The notes under the pieces are model-generated. The model worked only from the letters and a program-made list of their open reading frames with translations, ran no database searches and was not told where the DNA came from. Shown here in pieces: positions 1 to 5,302 of a stretch of DNA of 5,495 nt; the stretch's first letter is position 1, and each line of letters starts with the position of its first letter. Position numbers and translations under genes: made by a program. Origin of the DNA: an uncultured Ruminococcus sp. (GTDB taxonomy: Bacteria > Bacillota > Clostridia > Oscillospirales > Ruminococcaceae); contig CAMAIG010000132.1 in the NCBI GenBank assembly GCA_945835085.1, positions 1 through 5,495 on the forward strand. Direction: 5' to 3'.

Positions 1-1
1 G

Positions 2-247
2 AGGGACGCTATTGCGGAATATATGGGCGAGGGCGTTACACTGATATCCGCAGGTGAGCAGGCAGCTCATTTTGCTCTCAATATGCTGGCGGGGAAAAAT
101 ATGCTGTCTTCATCGGATAAGCCCGGCACGGTCACATATTACACCAGCGACAGCGCTGAGCTTTTTGAGGAAAATGCCCGAATTTTCATCGGAAGCTGTC
201 CCGAAGGCAAGGTCATGAAAATAAGCATTGACGAGCTGACAAAGTAA
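2..247 (+). CDS. murI: Glutamate racemase, C-terminal part (5' end outside window)
   Basis: The last 81 codons of an open frame that enters from the left edge and ends at TAA 245-247. Glutamate racemase interconverts L- and D-glutamate in the cytoplasm and supplies D-Glu for peptidoglycan. The visible piece matches the C-terminal end of the family: the helix and strand around E-Y-M-G-E-G-V-T-L-I-S-A-G-E-Q-A-A, in which the conserved 'V.LI.(S)G..A' segment precedes the last helix, then a strand-rich tail with Y-Y-T-S-D and F-I-G, typical of the 'F.(V/T)SD...F...A..FLG' ending of Firmicutes MurI. The two catalytic cysteines of the family lie upstream and cannot be checked. The ATG at 23 is internal, because the frame is open and conserved before it. 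The DUF1934 gene follows within about 10 nt, so the two are probably co-transcribed. Identification rests on the C-terminal third only. Confidence 0.8.
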   Translation, partial: RDAIAEYMGEGVTLISAGEQAAHFALNMLAGKNMLSSSDKPGTVTYYTSDSAELFEENARIFIGSCPEGKVMKISIDELTK

Positions 248-255
248 AGGAATGT

Positions 256-708
256 TTGGATTTGAAAAATGGAAAGAATATTAAAATAACTCTCAAAAGC
301 CTTTCGACACCCACAGGAGAAGCCCCCGACGTAATCGAGCTGATAACCGAGGGCACACTCAGGAGCGTTACCGATGCCGAGGGAAGAAATGGCTGGGAGA
401 TATCCTATTTCGACAGCGAGGCAACAGGCTTTCAAGGCTCGGAAACTATCGTTTCCTGCTTCGGCGAGGAGCTTGCCTCTATGATAAGAAAGGGCAGCAC
501 CGAGTCAAATCTCATTATCGAAAAGGGAAGAAAGCATCACTGCCATTACGGCACCGAATACGGCAGCATGATGATAGGCATATACACCCACAGGATCATT
601 AACCGCCTTTCGGAATCCGGCGGCGAGCTTTATTTCAAGTATACCATTGATGTAAATTCCGTTCTCATAAGCGACAACGAGGTATATATGGAGATCGTTC
701 TCGCATAA
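256..708 (+). CDS. DUF1934 (YwiB-like) beta-barrel protein, function unknown
   Basis: A protein of about 150 residues (148 if the second TTG is used). It belongs to the DUF1934/YwiB family of small calycin-like beta-barrel proteins, whose function is not established. Family features seen: an N-terminal beta strand (I-K-I-T-L-K-S), the I-E-L-I-T-E-G-T-L segment, W-E-I-S-Y-F-D-S-E with the T-G-F-Q-G-S-E-T turn at about residues 48-63, and the most diagnostic stretch at about 85-112, where a K-G-R-K-H-H segment is followed by Y-G-T-E-Y-G-S-M-M-I-G-I-Y-T. No signal peptide or membrane segment is seen. There is no ATG start in frame: TTG 256 (4 nt after AAAGGA 246-251) and TTG 262 (10 nt after it) are the candidates, and the ATG at 252 opens only a 10-codon frame. 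It lies 8 nt after murI, so an operon with murI is likely. A short GC-rich hairpin, 707-721, overlaps its stop codon. Confidence 0.8.
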   Translation: MDLKNGKNIKITLKSLSTPTGEAPDVIELITEGTLRSVTDAEGRNGWEISYFDSEATGFQGSETIVSCFGEELASMIRKGSTESNLIIEKGRKHHCHYGTEYGSMMIGIYTHRIINRLSESGGELYFKYTIDVNSVLISDNEVYMEIVLA

Positions 709-721
709 GGGGTGTCCCCTT
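707..721 (+). terminator. Short hairpin at the murI-DUF1934 operon end (weak terminator candidate)
   Basis: AAGGGG (707-712), loop TGT, CCCCTT (716-721): a perfect 6-bp inverted repeat that begins inside the TAA stop of the DUF1934 gene. Only three T follow the C run, so intrinsic termination would be weak. No better terminator is seen for this operon before 1111. Confidence 0.35.
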
Positions 722-897
722 TGCCGCCTCGTTGGATAATTATGCACGGCAATTAAATTAGCGGTACGGTACCGATATATTTTTCGTTATCGGCAATACC
801 ATATGGTGCCGCCTTTGCCGCTTCGCCGAATTTATGCAAAGCGGACAAAGCACACGGCACAATATATTAAAAAAACGGCGGCGGTACCGTTTTGTGC
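718..897. repeat. Two imperfect direct copies of a palindrome-rich intergenic repeat
   Basis: Copy A (718-774) and copy B (812-889) share the same order of blocks: CCTTTGCCGC(C/T)TCG, then A(A)TTTATGCA-like sequence, CACGGCA, an A/T-rich tract and finally the 8-bp palindrome CGGTACCG (767-774 and 882-889). Copy B has about 20 extra bases in the middle. Each copy folds. In A, CGGCAA 747-752 pairs with TTGCCG 815-820, GCGGTAC 761-767 with GTGCCGC 806-812 (one G-U), GGTA 768-771 with TACC 797-800, and CCGATA 772-777 with TATCGG 788-793. In B, GCACAA 857-862 pairs with TTGTGC 892-897 and AAAACGG 872-878 with CCGTTTT 887-893; the outer and inner arms share two bases, so they compete at the ends. 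It resembles a REP or MITE-type dispersed element; the class is inferred. Confidence 0.55.
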
Positions 898-967
898 GGG
901 TCATCCTGAGGATATCCGAGAGCGCATCGGACACCGCCTGCGCTGCAGTCCTGCCTTCCGCCGTTAG

Positions 968-973
968 TATAAT
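968..973 (+). promoter_or_regulatory. Possible -10 box (TATAAT) upstream of the yfcE-like gene
   Basis: A consensus TATAAT on the + strand about 140 nt before the yfcE-like start. No acceptable -35 box is found 16-19 nt upstream (the best hexamer there is TGCAGT), and there is no extended TG motif. If real, the leader would be about 130 nt and would include the 1030-1054 inverted repeat. Confidence 0.25.
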
Positions 974-1029
974 CTATGCAGAAGGAATGTCCGCTGTTAA
1001 AGCTCAATGACTGCCCGAAGCCCGCAATT

Positions 1030-1054
1030 TCACAAAAATCACGGGTTTTTGTGA
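1030..1054. repeat. Perfect 9-bp inverted repeat in the yfcE-like leader
   Basis: TCACAAAAA (1030-1038), 7-nt spacer TCACGGG, TTTTTGTGA (1046-1054). It is A/T-rich with symmetric TCACA/TGTGA ends, and no U tract follows, so it looks more like an operator or an RNA hairpin than a terminator. It lies 57 nt before the start codon. The binding protein, if any, is unknown. Confidence 0.5.
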
Positions 1055-1110
1055 GCTATCCGCCCCCGGAGCAGGATGATACCATATAAAATGAAAGGAA
1101 AAAAAATTTT

Positions 1111-1656
1111 ATGAAGCTCATGTTCGCCTCAGATATACACGGCAGTGCTTCCTGCTGCAGGGAGCTGATGAAGCGTTTTGAGGAGGAAAAGCCCGAAAGG
1201 CTCATTCTTCTGGGTGACCTTCTCTATCACGGTCCCCGCAACGATCTTCCCGAGGAATATGCACCCAAGGAAGTCATTAAAATGCTCAATGCCATTAAAA
1301 CAAAGCTCCTCTGCGTCCGAGGAAACTGCGAAGCGGAGGTTGACAGCATGGTGCTTGAATTCCCCGTAAGAGCCGATTATATGACAGTCTGGGCTGAGGA
1401 AAAGCTTTTTTTCTGCACCCACGGTCATCTTTATAATGAGGAGGATATGCCCTTTATAAACGAGGGCGATGTTTATATCAGCGGTCACACTCACATTTAC
1501 CGTGCCGAAAAGGCAAAGGGCAGATATTTCATAAATACAGGCTCCGTTTCTCTCCCGAAAAACGGCAATCCAAGAACATATGTCACCTACAAGGACGGCA
1601 TTTTTGAAATCAAGGAGCTTTGCGGCAAAAGAATATGCAGCATTGCTGTGAAATGA
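1111..1656 (+). CDS. yfcE: YfcE/MJ0936-family metallophosphodiesterase
   Basis: A 181-residue calcineurin-like phosphoesterase, close in length to E. coli YfcE. All metal-site motifs of the family are present: D8-I-H10 at the N terminus, L-G-D36-L-L-Y-H-G-P, R-G-N72-C-E, T-H104-G-H106 and G-H126-T-H128, then the N-T-G-S segment at 142-145 typical of this subfamily. Characterised members are Mn-dependent and hydrolyse artificial phosphodiesters such as bis-p-nitrophenyl phosphate; the natural substrate is not known, so the substrate here is open. It is cytoplasmic, with no signal peptide or membrane segment. ATG 1111 is chosen because the catalytic D-I-H begins at residue 8, and AAAGGA at 1094-1099 precedes it by 11 nt. 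It appears monocistronic, because it converges on folE and ends at the bidirectional terminator 1656-1694. Many Clostridia annotations call this gene yfcE; the exact orthology is likely but not proven. Confidence 0.92.
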   Translation: MKLMFASDIHGSASCCRELMKRFEEEKPERLILLGDLLYHGPRNDLPEEYAPKEVIKMLNAIKTKLLCVRGNCEAEVDSMVLEFPVRADYMTVWAEEKLFFCTHGHLYNEEDMPFINEGDVYISGHTHIYRAEKAKGRYFINTGSVSLPKNGNPRTYVTYKDGIFEIKELCGKRICSIAVK

Positions 1657-1694
1657 AAATCGGGCAAGCATCAAAATAGTGCTTGCCCGATTTT
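1656..1694. terminator. Bidirectional intrinsic terminator between yfcE and folE
   Basis: A perfect 15-bp inverted repeat: AAAATCGGGCAAGCA (1656-1670), 9-nt loop, TGCTTGCCCGATTTT (1680-1694). On the + strand six T follow the GC-rich core (1691-1696); on the - strand four T follow (1659-1656). The stem starts inside the yfcE stop codon and ends 3 nt from the folE stop, so it serves both converging transcripts. Confidence 0.95.
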
Positions 1695-1697
1695 TTA

Positions 1698-2282
1698 TTA
1701 TATTTTCATTTGAAGCATGAGCCTGTTCTGCAAGGCTGTATCGTCCCTGAACCGTCCTCTGAGGGTCACGGTCGATGTCTTTGCTGAGGGCTTTTTTATG
1801 CCCCTTGCGGTCATGCAGCTGTGATTTGCTTCGATAATGACTGCAATATCTTCGCTGCCCGATGCCATCTCCATTATCTCAGCAATGTCGCTTCCTATGC
1901 GCTCCTGGAGCTGCAGCCTTCTGCACGCCATGTCGGCTATCCTTGCTATCTTTGAAAGCCCCAGCACCCTGCCACGGGGAATATACGCCACGGATATCTT
2001 CATATCATACATCAGCGCCATGTGATGCTCACAGTAGGAAAAGGCTTCAATGTCCTTTACCAGCACAAAATCCTCGCTCTCATTTTTCTGCTCAAAGGAT
2101 TTGCTGAACATCTGCGCTATCTCCTCATTGCTGTAGCGCATTCCCTCAAAAACCTCCGTGTACATTCTCGCAACTCTTGCGGGAGTTTCCTTTAAGCCTT
2201 CACGGTCGGGGTCGTCACCCAGAGCTATAAGAATACCTCTGATATGCTCTTCAATTGCCTTTGTATCTATTTCCTTGTTCAT
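1698..2282 (-). CDS. folE: GTP cyclohydrolase I (FolE, type IA)
   Basis: A 194-residue enzyme converting GTP to 7,8-dihydroneopterin triphosphate plus formate, the first step of both folate and 7-deazaguanine synthesis. Zinc and catalytic residues are present: Y-C84-E-H86-H87, with C84, H87 and C156 (N-H-S-C-M-T-A-R-G) in the positions of the zinc ligands and H86 as the catalytic histidine. The N-terminal G-L-K-E-T-P-A-R-V helix (29-37), the [13 protein letters not shown] segment (99-111), R-R-L-Q-L-Q-E-R (121-128) and the [10 protein letters not shown] tail are all typical of the family. The start is taken at ATG 2282: AAAGGA (2291-2296) sits 8 nt before it. An upstream in-frame ATG at 2306 overlaps the queE stop but would place this ribosome binding site inside the coding region. 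As the last gene of queD-queE-folE it probably feeds QueD, though it may also serve folate synthesis. It has all residues expected of an active enzyme. Confidence 0.96.
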   Translation of the reverse strand: MNKEIDTKAIEEHIRGILIALGDDPDREGLKETPARVARMYTEVFEGMRYSNEEIAQMFSKSFEQKNESEDFVLVKDIEAFSYCEHHMALMYDMKISVAYIPRGRVLGLSKIARIADMACRRLQLQERIGSDIAEIMEMASGSEDIAVIIEANHSCMTARGIKKPSAKTSTVTLRGRFRDDTALQNRLMLQMKI

Positions 2283-2290
2283 ATTAATTT

Positions 2291-2297
2291 TCCTTTC
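2291..2297 (-). promoter_or_regulatory. Ribosome binding site that fixes the folE start
   Basis: GAAAGGA on the - strand, 8 nt before ATG 2282, within the 20-nt queE-folE gap. It supports the shorter 194-residue FolE over the 202-residue version that would begin at 2306. Confidence 0.8.
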
Positions 2298-2302
2298 GGG
2301 TA

Positions 2303-2968
2303 TCATACCCCTCGTTTTTCGGGGTCCCAGATGAATTTGTGAAGCTGCAGCTGCATATTTACGCCGTTAAGCTTATGCTCCAGCATGAAATCAACTATCC
2401 TCCGAGGCTCTATTTTTCCGAACACGGGGCTGAAATACACTGCACATTTTTCTGTGAGGGAATACCTGTTAATTATCTCAAGTGCCCTTTCAAAATCCTC
2501 CTCGGAGCCTGCAACGAATTTGACCGTATCGCAGCCGGTCAGCAGCTCGTAATTTTCAAGCCGCATATGCTTTTCCATTCCGCTTGACGGGAGCTTGTAA
2601 TCAAGAGTTACCGAGGGACGAGGAGAAATGTCATCGCACACCGATATATCCATGCTGCCGTTGGTTTCTATCTCAACAAAAATTTCTTCCCTTGAAAGCC
2701 TTTCAAGAAGCGTTCTCACATTTTCATGGGCAAGAGGCTCGCCCCCTGTGAGAGTAACATTTTTTATGCCCGTGCCCGAAATATATTCCGCAATTTCCTC
2801 CTCGGTCATCAAAACGTGGGGAGCGTCGGGGCTGTTCGCCCACATGGTATCGCAGTATGAACAGCTGAGATTACAGCCCGCAAGCCGTATGAATACCGCA
2901 GGCTGACCCGCTTTCCTGCCCTCGCCGTTTATGCTAACAAATTTTTCCGCAACTCTGAATAGAGCCAT
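2303..2968 (-). CDS. queE: 7-carboxy-7-deazaguanine synthase (QueE), radical SAM
   Basis: A 221-residue radical SAM enzyme that rearranges 6-carboxy-5,6,7,8-tetrahydropterin to 7-carboxy-7-deazaguanine (CDG), on the route to preQ0 and queuosine. The N terminus carries F-V-S-I-N-G-E-G-R (10-18), the substrate-side signature of QueE. It is followed by G-C32-N-L-S-C36-S-Y-C39-D, the CX3CX2C ligands for the 4Fe-4S cluster, and by T-G-G-E-P at 74-78, the SAM-binding motif. Later signatures are the D-Y-K-L-P-S-S-G-M segment near 140 and the QueE-specific ending [12 protein letters not shown]. Length is normal. ATG 2968 is preceded at 7 nt by AGGAGGA (2976-2982), which overlaps the queD stop codon; the gap to queD is 12 nt, suggesting coupled translation. 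Downstream, folE starts after 20 nt. Confidence 0.97.
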   Translation of the reverse strand: MALFRVAEKFVSINGEGRKAGQPAVFIRLAGCNLSCSYCDTMWANSPDAPHVLMTEEEIAEYISGTGIKNVTLTGGEPLAHENVRTLLERLSREEIFVEIETNGSMDISVCDDISPRPSVTLDYKLPSSGMEKHMRLENYELLTGCDTVKFVAGSEEDFERALEIINRYSLTEKCAVYFSPVFGKIEPRRIVDFMLEHKLNGVNMQLQLHKFIWDPEKRGV

Positions 2969-2980
2969 AGCTTTTTCCTC

Positions 2981-3400
2981 CTATATGCTGTAAACCGCAC
3001 AGTTATTGGGGGTTTCATAAACGGTGACGCTCTTAACATGATAACCGAGGGCACCGAGCTTTTCGAAAATATACCTTGAAAAATTCTCCGCCGTTGGACG
3101 AAAATCAACGGGTACAAGAGCAAAGCCCTCGTCAATAAGTGCATTTTCCGTGGCGGTTTTAAGGCTGCCCTTTTCATAAATGAGCTTGTGGTCAAGGTCG
3201 TCCGCAATTTTTTTCAGGTCACGCTTCAGATCGCCGAAATCAACTATCATTCCCCGCAGCTGACCTTCGCTGACAAGATTTTCGGAAAAAATTTCCGCTT
3301 CTATTTTCCAGCGGTGTCCGTGGATATTTCTGCACTTTCCTTCATATCCGAACAGAAAATGGGCAGAGTCAAAGGCTGCTTCGGTTTTAAGAATATACAT
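2981..3400 (-). CDS. queD: 6-carboxytetrahydropterin synthase (QueD)
   Basis: A 139-residue member of the 6-pyruvoyl-tetrahydropterin synthase fold family. It converts dihydroneopterin triphosphate (the FolE product) to 6-carboxy-5,6,7,8-tetrahydropterin, the substrate of QueE. Zinc ligands are H14 (F-D-S-A-H-F-L), H27 and H29 (N-I-H-G-H-R-W). C23, four residues before the H-G-H, fits the catalytic cysteine. D70-H71 (D-D-L-D-H-K-L) matches the conserved LDH of the catalytic relay. P-T-A-E-N-F at 102-107 and E129 (V-Y-E-T) are the conserved pterin-binding parts. Length is normal for QueD. ATG 3400 is preceded at 7 nt by AAAGGA (3408-3413). It is the first gene of the operon; a strong inverted repeat with a U tract ends one nt before its ribosome binding site, so expression is probably controlled there. 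Confidence 0.95.
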   Translation of the reverse strand: MYILKTEAAFDSAHFLFGYEGKCRNIHGHRWKIEAEIFSENLVSEGQLRGMIVDFGDLKRDLKKIADDLDHKLIYEKGSLKTATENALIDEGFALVPVDFRPTAENFSRYIFEKLGALGYHVKSVTVYETPNNCAVYSI

Positions 3401-3414
3401 AGCTTTTTCCTTTC

Positions 3415-3448
3415 AAAAAAATGACGGGTATCACAAAGATACCCGTCA
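3415..3448 (-). terminator. Inverted repeat with U tract directly before queD: attenuator/terminator or operator
   Basis: On the - strand: TGACGGGTATC (3448-3438), 5-nt loop TTTGT, GATACCCGTCA (3432-3422), then a run of seven T (3421-3415). This is a textbook intrinsic terminator shape, and the queD ribosome binding site starts one nt after it. It may end scfB transcripts, act as a conditional attenuator for queD, or, as a perfect dyad, be a repressor site over the promoter. No antiterminator pairing or known preQ1 aptamer was recognised upstream by eye. Confidence 0.8.
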
Positions 3449-3455
3449 GCGTCAA
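3427..3455 (-). promoter_or_regulatory. Possible queD promoter overlapping the inverted repeat
   Basis: On the - strand TTGACG (3455-3450, five of six to the -35 consensus), 17-nt spacer, then GATACC (3432-3427) preceded by TGT, which fits an extended -10 (TGn) although the -10 itself matches only three of six positions. If used, the transcript would start near the U tract and the dyad would cover the -10. This is a weak prediction. Confidence 0.3.
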
Positions 3456-3487
3456 ATAACGTTGTTTTTTGGAGAAGCCTGTTGCAA

Positions 3488-3727
3488 TTTTTCGCATAGC
3501 ATTACAGCGAGGTTGCAGAGGGGCTTCCCCTTCGGGGCACACACCGCACCGCATTATCTCACGTTACCGAGCTGCAAACATAAGTATTCTTGCAAAACGA
3601 GCTAACGAGATTGCAGAGGGGCTTCCCCTTCGGGGCACACACCGCACTGCACTATCTTACGTTACCGAGCTGCAAACTTAAATGATTTTGCATAACTTTC
3701 CAGCGAGGTTGCAGAGGGGCTTCCCCT
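3488..3727. repeat. Tandem repeat array, 98-bp period, 2.4 copies
   Basis: Unit 1 (3488-3585), unit 2 (3586-3683) and a truncated unit 3 (3684-3727) are spaced by exactly 98 bp. A 72-bp core, from CGAG(G/A)TTGCAGAGGGG to GAGCTGCAAAC, differs at only 4 positions between units 1 (3508-3579) and 2 (3606-3677). The first 24 bases of the core in unit 3 are identical to unit 1. The 20 bases before each core are less conserved but equal in length. Each core contains GGGG-CTT-CCCC-TTC-GGGG, so the C block can pair with either flanking G block, and TTGCAG pairs with CTGCAA at the two ends of the core. The array occupies most of the queD-scfB gap. No credible gene lies in it: the + frame through the array (3469-3681) simply translates the repeat. 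Confidence 0.85.
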
Positions 3728-3745
3728 CAGTCCGGGTTTTGTTTA

Positions 3746-3780
3746 TTGACAGGAGGGTACAAATGAACTGTCATTATTAA
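3746..3780 (+). promoter_or_regulatory. -35-like TTGACA and strong Shine-Dalgarno before a 5-codon frame
   Basis: On the + strand: TTGACA (3746-3751), then AGGAGGG (3751-3757) placed 5 nt before ATG 3763, which opens M-N-C-H-Y followed by TAA (3778-3780). A -10 match 17 nt after TTGACA is poor (TGTCAT). TGACAG and CTGTCA (3747-3752, 3769-3774) also form a 6-bp inverted repeat. It may be chance, a site for antisense transcription into the scfB 3' end, or a remnant of a lost gene. Confidence 0.2.
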
Positions 3781-3782
3781 AT

Positions 3783-5159
3783 TTATTCAAGGTTATCGGC
3801 AGCCTCGGCCTGGGCAGCCTTTATCATGATAGCGCATTCAAGGCGCTTTTTCTGTATTTCACAGGAAAGCTTGTGTGCCGAAAGGATATTTCCCGTATAG
3901 ATGTAATTATTTGCGTTGCAGCCGCCGCTGCAGTAGAACTTTGCCCAGCACTTTTTACATTCTTCCTTTGTATAGATGTGGGCTGCCGCAAATTGACTCT
4001 TCATCTCGGTGTTGAAGGTGCCGTCGTAAAGATTTCCCATGAGATAGTCCTCATAGCCGACAAACTGATGACAGGGATAAATATCTCCCTTTGAGGTAAT
4101 GGCAACATACTCATTTCCCGAGCCGCAGCCCCTCAGACGCTTGATAGCGCAGGGTCCCTGGTCAAGATCAAGCATGAAGTGGAAGAAATTGAAATGCCTG
4201 CCCTTTTTCTCGTTTACAAGCATAAGCTGAGCAAGGCGCTCATATTCGCTGAATACCGCAGGAAGATCCTTCTCGGTAATGGCGTATTTCTCACTCTTGT
4301 CGCAAACAACAGGCTCCACAGATATCTGGTCGAAGCCCAGGTCATAAAGATGGAAAACATCATTTGAAAAATCAAGATTATATTTTGTAAAGGTGCCCCT
4401 GACATAATAATTCTCATAGTTTCTCTTCTGAGCAAGGGTCTTATACTTATCAATTATCCTGTCATAGCAGCCTGTGCCGTCAACACGCTTTCTGACACGG
4501 TCGTTGACTTCCTTTCTGCCGTCGATGGACATGACCACATTGGACATTTCCTTGTTGATAAAATCCATCTTCTCCTCGTCAAGGAGCATACCGTTTGTGG
4601 TGATGGTAAATCTGAATTTCTTGCCGTACTCAGCTTCTTTAGATCTGCCGTACTCCACGATCTGCTTTACAACGTCCCAGTTCATAAGAGGCTCGCCGCC
4701 GAAAAAGTCCACTTCAAGATTCTGTCTGTCAGCGGAATTTTCAAGGAGGAAATCTATTGCTCTTTTGCCTGTTTCAAAGTCCATGACCTCTCTTCCCATG
4801 CCGTAATCGCCCTGGGAAGCAAAGCAGTATTCGCATCTGAGATTGCAGTCCATTGTGATGAGCAGGCACATTGCCTTCACGGGAGCCGCAACGGAGTATT
4901 TCGCAAACTTCTCATAATCGTCCTCGGAGAAAAGTATCTGCTCCTCATGAAGCTCCTTTACCTCCTCGTAGCAGGAGATTATCTCCTCCCTGTCATAAAA
5001 GCGGGAAAGCTTTTCTATGACAGCCTCGGGACATTTATCCTCGAAGGGAGGGGCTACGTTGTCAAGCATATCATATGTAAGCTCGTCCACAAGATGAACG
5101 CCGCCGCTGTGGACATCAAGAACAATATTATATCCGTTGAGCTTGTATTTATGTATCAT
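3783..5159 (-). CDS. scfB: SCIFF (six-cysteine ranthipeptide) maturase, radical SAM/SPASM
   Basis: A 458-residue peptide-modifying radical SAM enzyme. Homologues such as Clostridium thermocellum CteB install a thioether between a Cys sulfur and a Thr carbon in the SCIFF peptide. Layout: an N-terminal domain (about 1-85) in the place of the RiPP recognition element; the radical SAM core with C105-N-L-R-C109-E-Y-C112 for the SAM-binding 4Fe-4S cluster and G-G-E-P at 154-157; then a complete SPASM domain with two auxiliary-cluster motifs. These are C345-x12-G358-x4-C363, C401-x2-C404-x5-C410-x3-C414 and C433. ATG 5159 has AAAGGA (5166-5171) 6 nt before it. Length is typical and no residue is missing. 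The precursor gene scfA lies 275 bp upstream on the same strand, the conserved arrangement. The symbol follows common annotation of this family (scfB, also cteB). It is a cytoplasmic enzyme; no exporter or protease is seen nearby. Confidence 0.96.
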   Translation of the reverse strand: MIHKYKLNGYNIVLDVHSGGVHLVDELTYDMLDNVAPPFEDKCPEAVIEKLSRFYDREEIISCYEEVKELHEEQILFSEDDYEKFAKYSVAAPVKAMCLLITMDCNLRCEYCFASQGDYGMGREVMDFETGKRAIDFLLENSADRQNLEVDFFGGEPLMNWDVVKQIVEYGRSKEAEYGKKFRFTITTNGMLLDEEKMDFINKEMSNVVMSIDGRKEVNDRVRKRVDGTGCYDRIIDKYKTLAQKRNYENYYVRGTFTKYNLDFSNDVFHLYDLGFDQISVEPVVCDKSEKYAITEKDLPAVFSEYERLAQLMLVNEKKGRHFNFFHFMLDLDQGPCAIKRLRGCGSGNEYVAITSKGDIYPCHQFVGYEDYLMGNLYDGTFNTEMKSQFAAAHIYTKEECKKCWAKFYCSGGCNANNYIYTGNILSAHKLSCEIQKKRLECAIMIKAAQAEAADNLE

Positions 5160-5164
5160 TTTAT

Positions 5165-5181
5165 ATCCTTTCGGAACGGAT
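5165..5181 (-). promoter_or_regulatory. Weak hairpin over the scfB ribosome binding site
   Basis: On the - strand ATCC (5181-5178) can pair with GGAT (5168-5165), with an inner TT/AA pair and a CCG loop. The right arm includes the GGA of the Shine-Dalgarno sequence. The stem is short and has a mismatch, so any effect on translation is doubtful. Confidence 0.2.
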
Positions 5182-5230
5182 CCTTGTGCGACCCATTACT
5201 AAACTGAATTTTTCTTAAAATAACAGTAAA

Positions 5231-5254
5231 AGGACAGAGATACCTCTGCCCTCT
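5231..5254 (-). terminator. Palindromic hairpin 2 of the scfA-scfB gap (possible partial terminator)
   Basis: On the - strand AGGGCAGAG (5252-5244), loop GTAT, CTCTGTCCT (5239-5231), one G-U pair, then TTT-ACTG-TTA-TTTT. The short, broken U tract suggests a weak or partial terminator, which could let some scfA transcripts read into scfB. It is nearly identical in sequence to the palindrome at 5383-5408. Confidence 0.45.
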
Positions 5255-5281
5255 CAGCGTGTCGCTGAAGCCAACTCGTTG

Positions 5282-5302
5282 GGAAAATAGCGGTATTTTT
5301 CC
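5282..5302. repeat. A/T-rich inverted repeat in the scfA-scfB gap
   Basis: GGAAAATA (5282-5289), loop GCGG, TATTTTTCC (5294-5302) with one extra T. An outer pair AGCCA (5269-5273) with TGGCT (5310-5314) encloses it. It lies between the two palindromes and has no clear role. Confidence 0.4.

Larger units (their letters stand above)
709..1110. other. Intergenic region of about 400 bp with no gene; palindrome-rich
   Basis: No frame here has a ribosome binding site, a plausible length or a recognisable protein. The left half (718-897) holds two imperfect direct copies of a palindrome-rich unit, annotated separately. The right half holds small inverted repeats (TCCGA 915-919 with TCGGA 927-931; a 9-bp arm pair at 1030-1054) and the 5' leader of the yfcE-like gene. 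No tRNA or known riboswitch was recognised by eye. Confidence 0.7.

Noticed and set aside
139..747. Frames on the - strand opposite murI and DUF1934
   Set aside because: They lie antisense to the recognised genes and have no family resemblance.
1085..1090. TATAAA as a -10 box for yfcE
   Set aside because: Transcription would start within the ribosome binding site at 1094-1099, and no -35 box is present.
1129..1674. Long open frame on the - strand (181 codons) opposite yfcE
   Set aside because: It is antisense to a gene with all catalytic motifs intact, has no recognisable motif, and runs through the terminator stem.
2929..3207. 92-codon frame on the - strand overlapping queD and queE
   Set aside because: It is in another frame across two intact, recognisable genes and shows no conserved motif.
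3450..3560. preQ1 riboswitch upstream of queD
   Set aside because: The genetic position is ideal, but the preQ1-I pattern (GGUUC-type loop, A-rich tail with ACUA before the Shine-Dalgarno) is not visible, and no convincing antiterminator was found; left as a question for a covariance search.
3469..3681. 70-codon frame on the + strand through the repeat array
   Set aside because: Its product is the translated 98-bp repeat, it needs a TTG start and lacks a ribosome binding site; it reflects the repeat, not a protein.
3488..3727. CRISPR array or integron attC cassette sites
   Set aside because: The repeat core is 72 bp with only about 26 bp of partly conserved linker, there are no unique spacers, and no cas or integrase gene is present.
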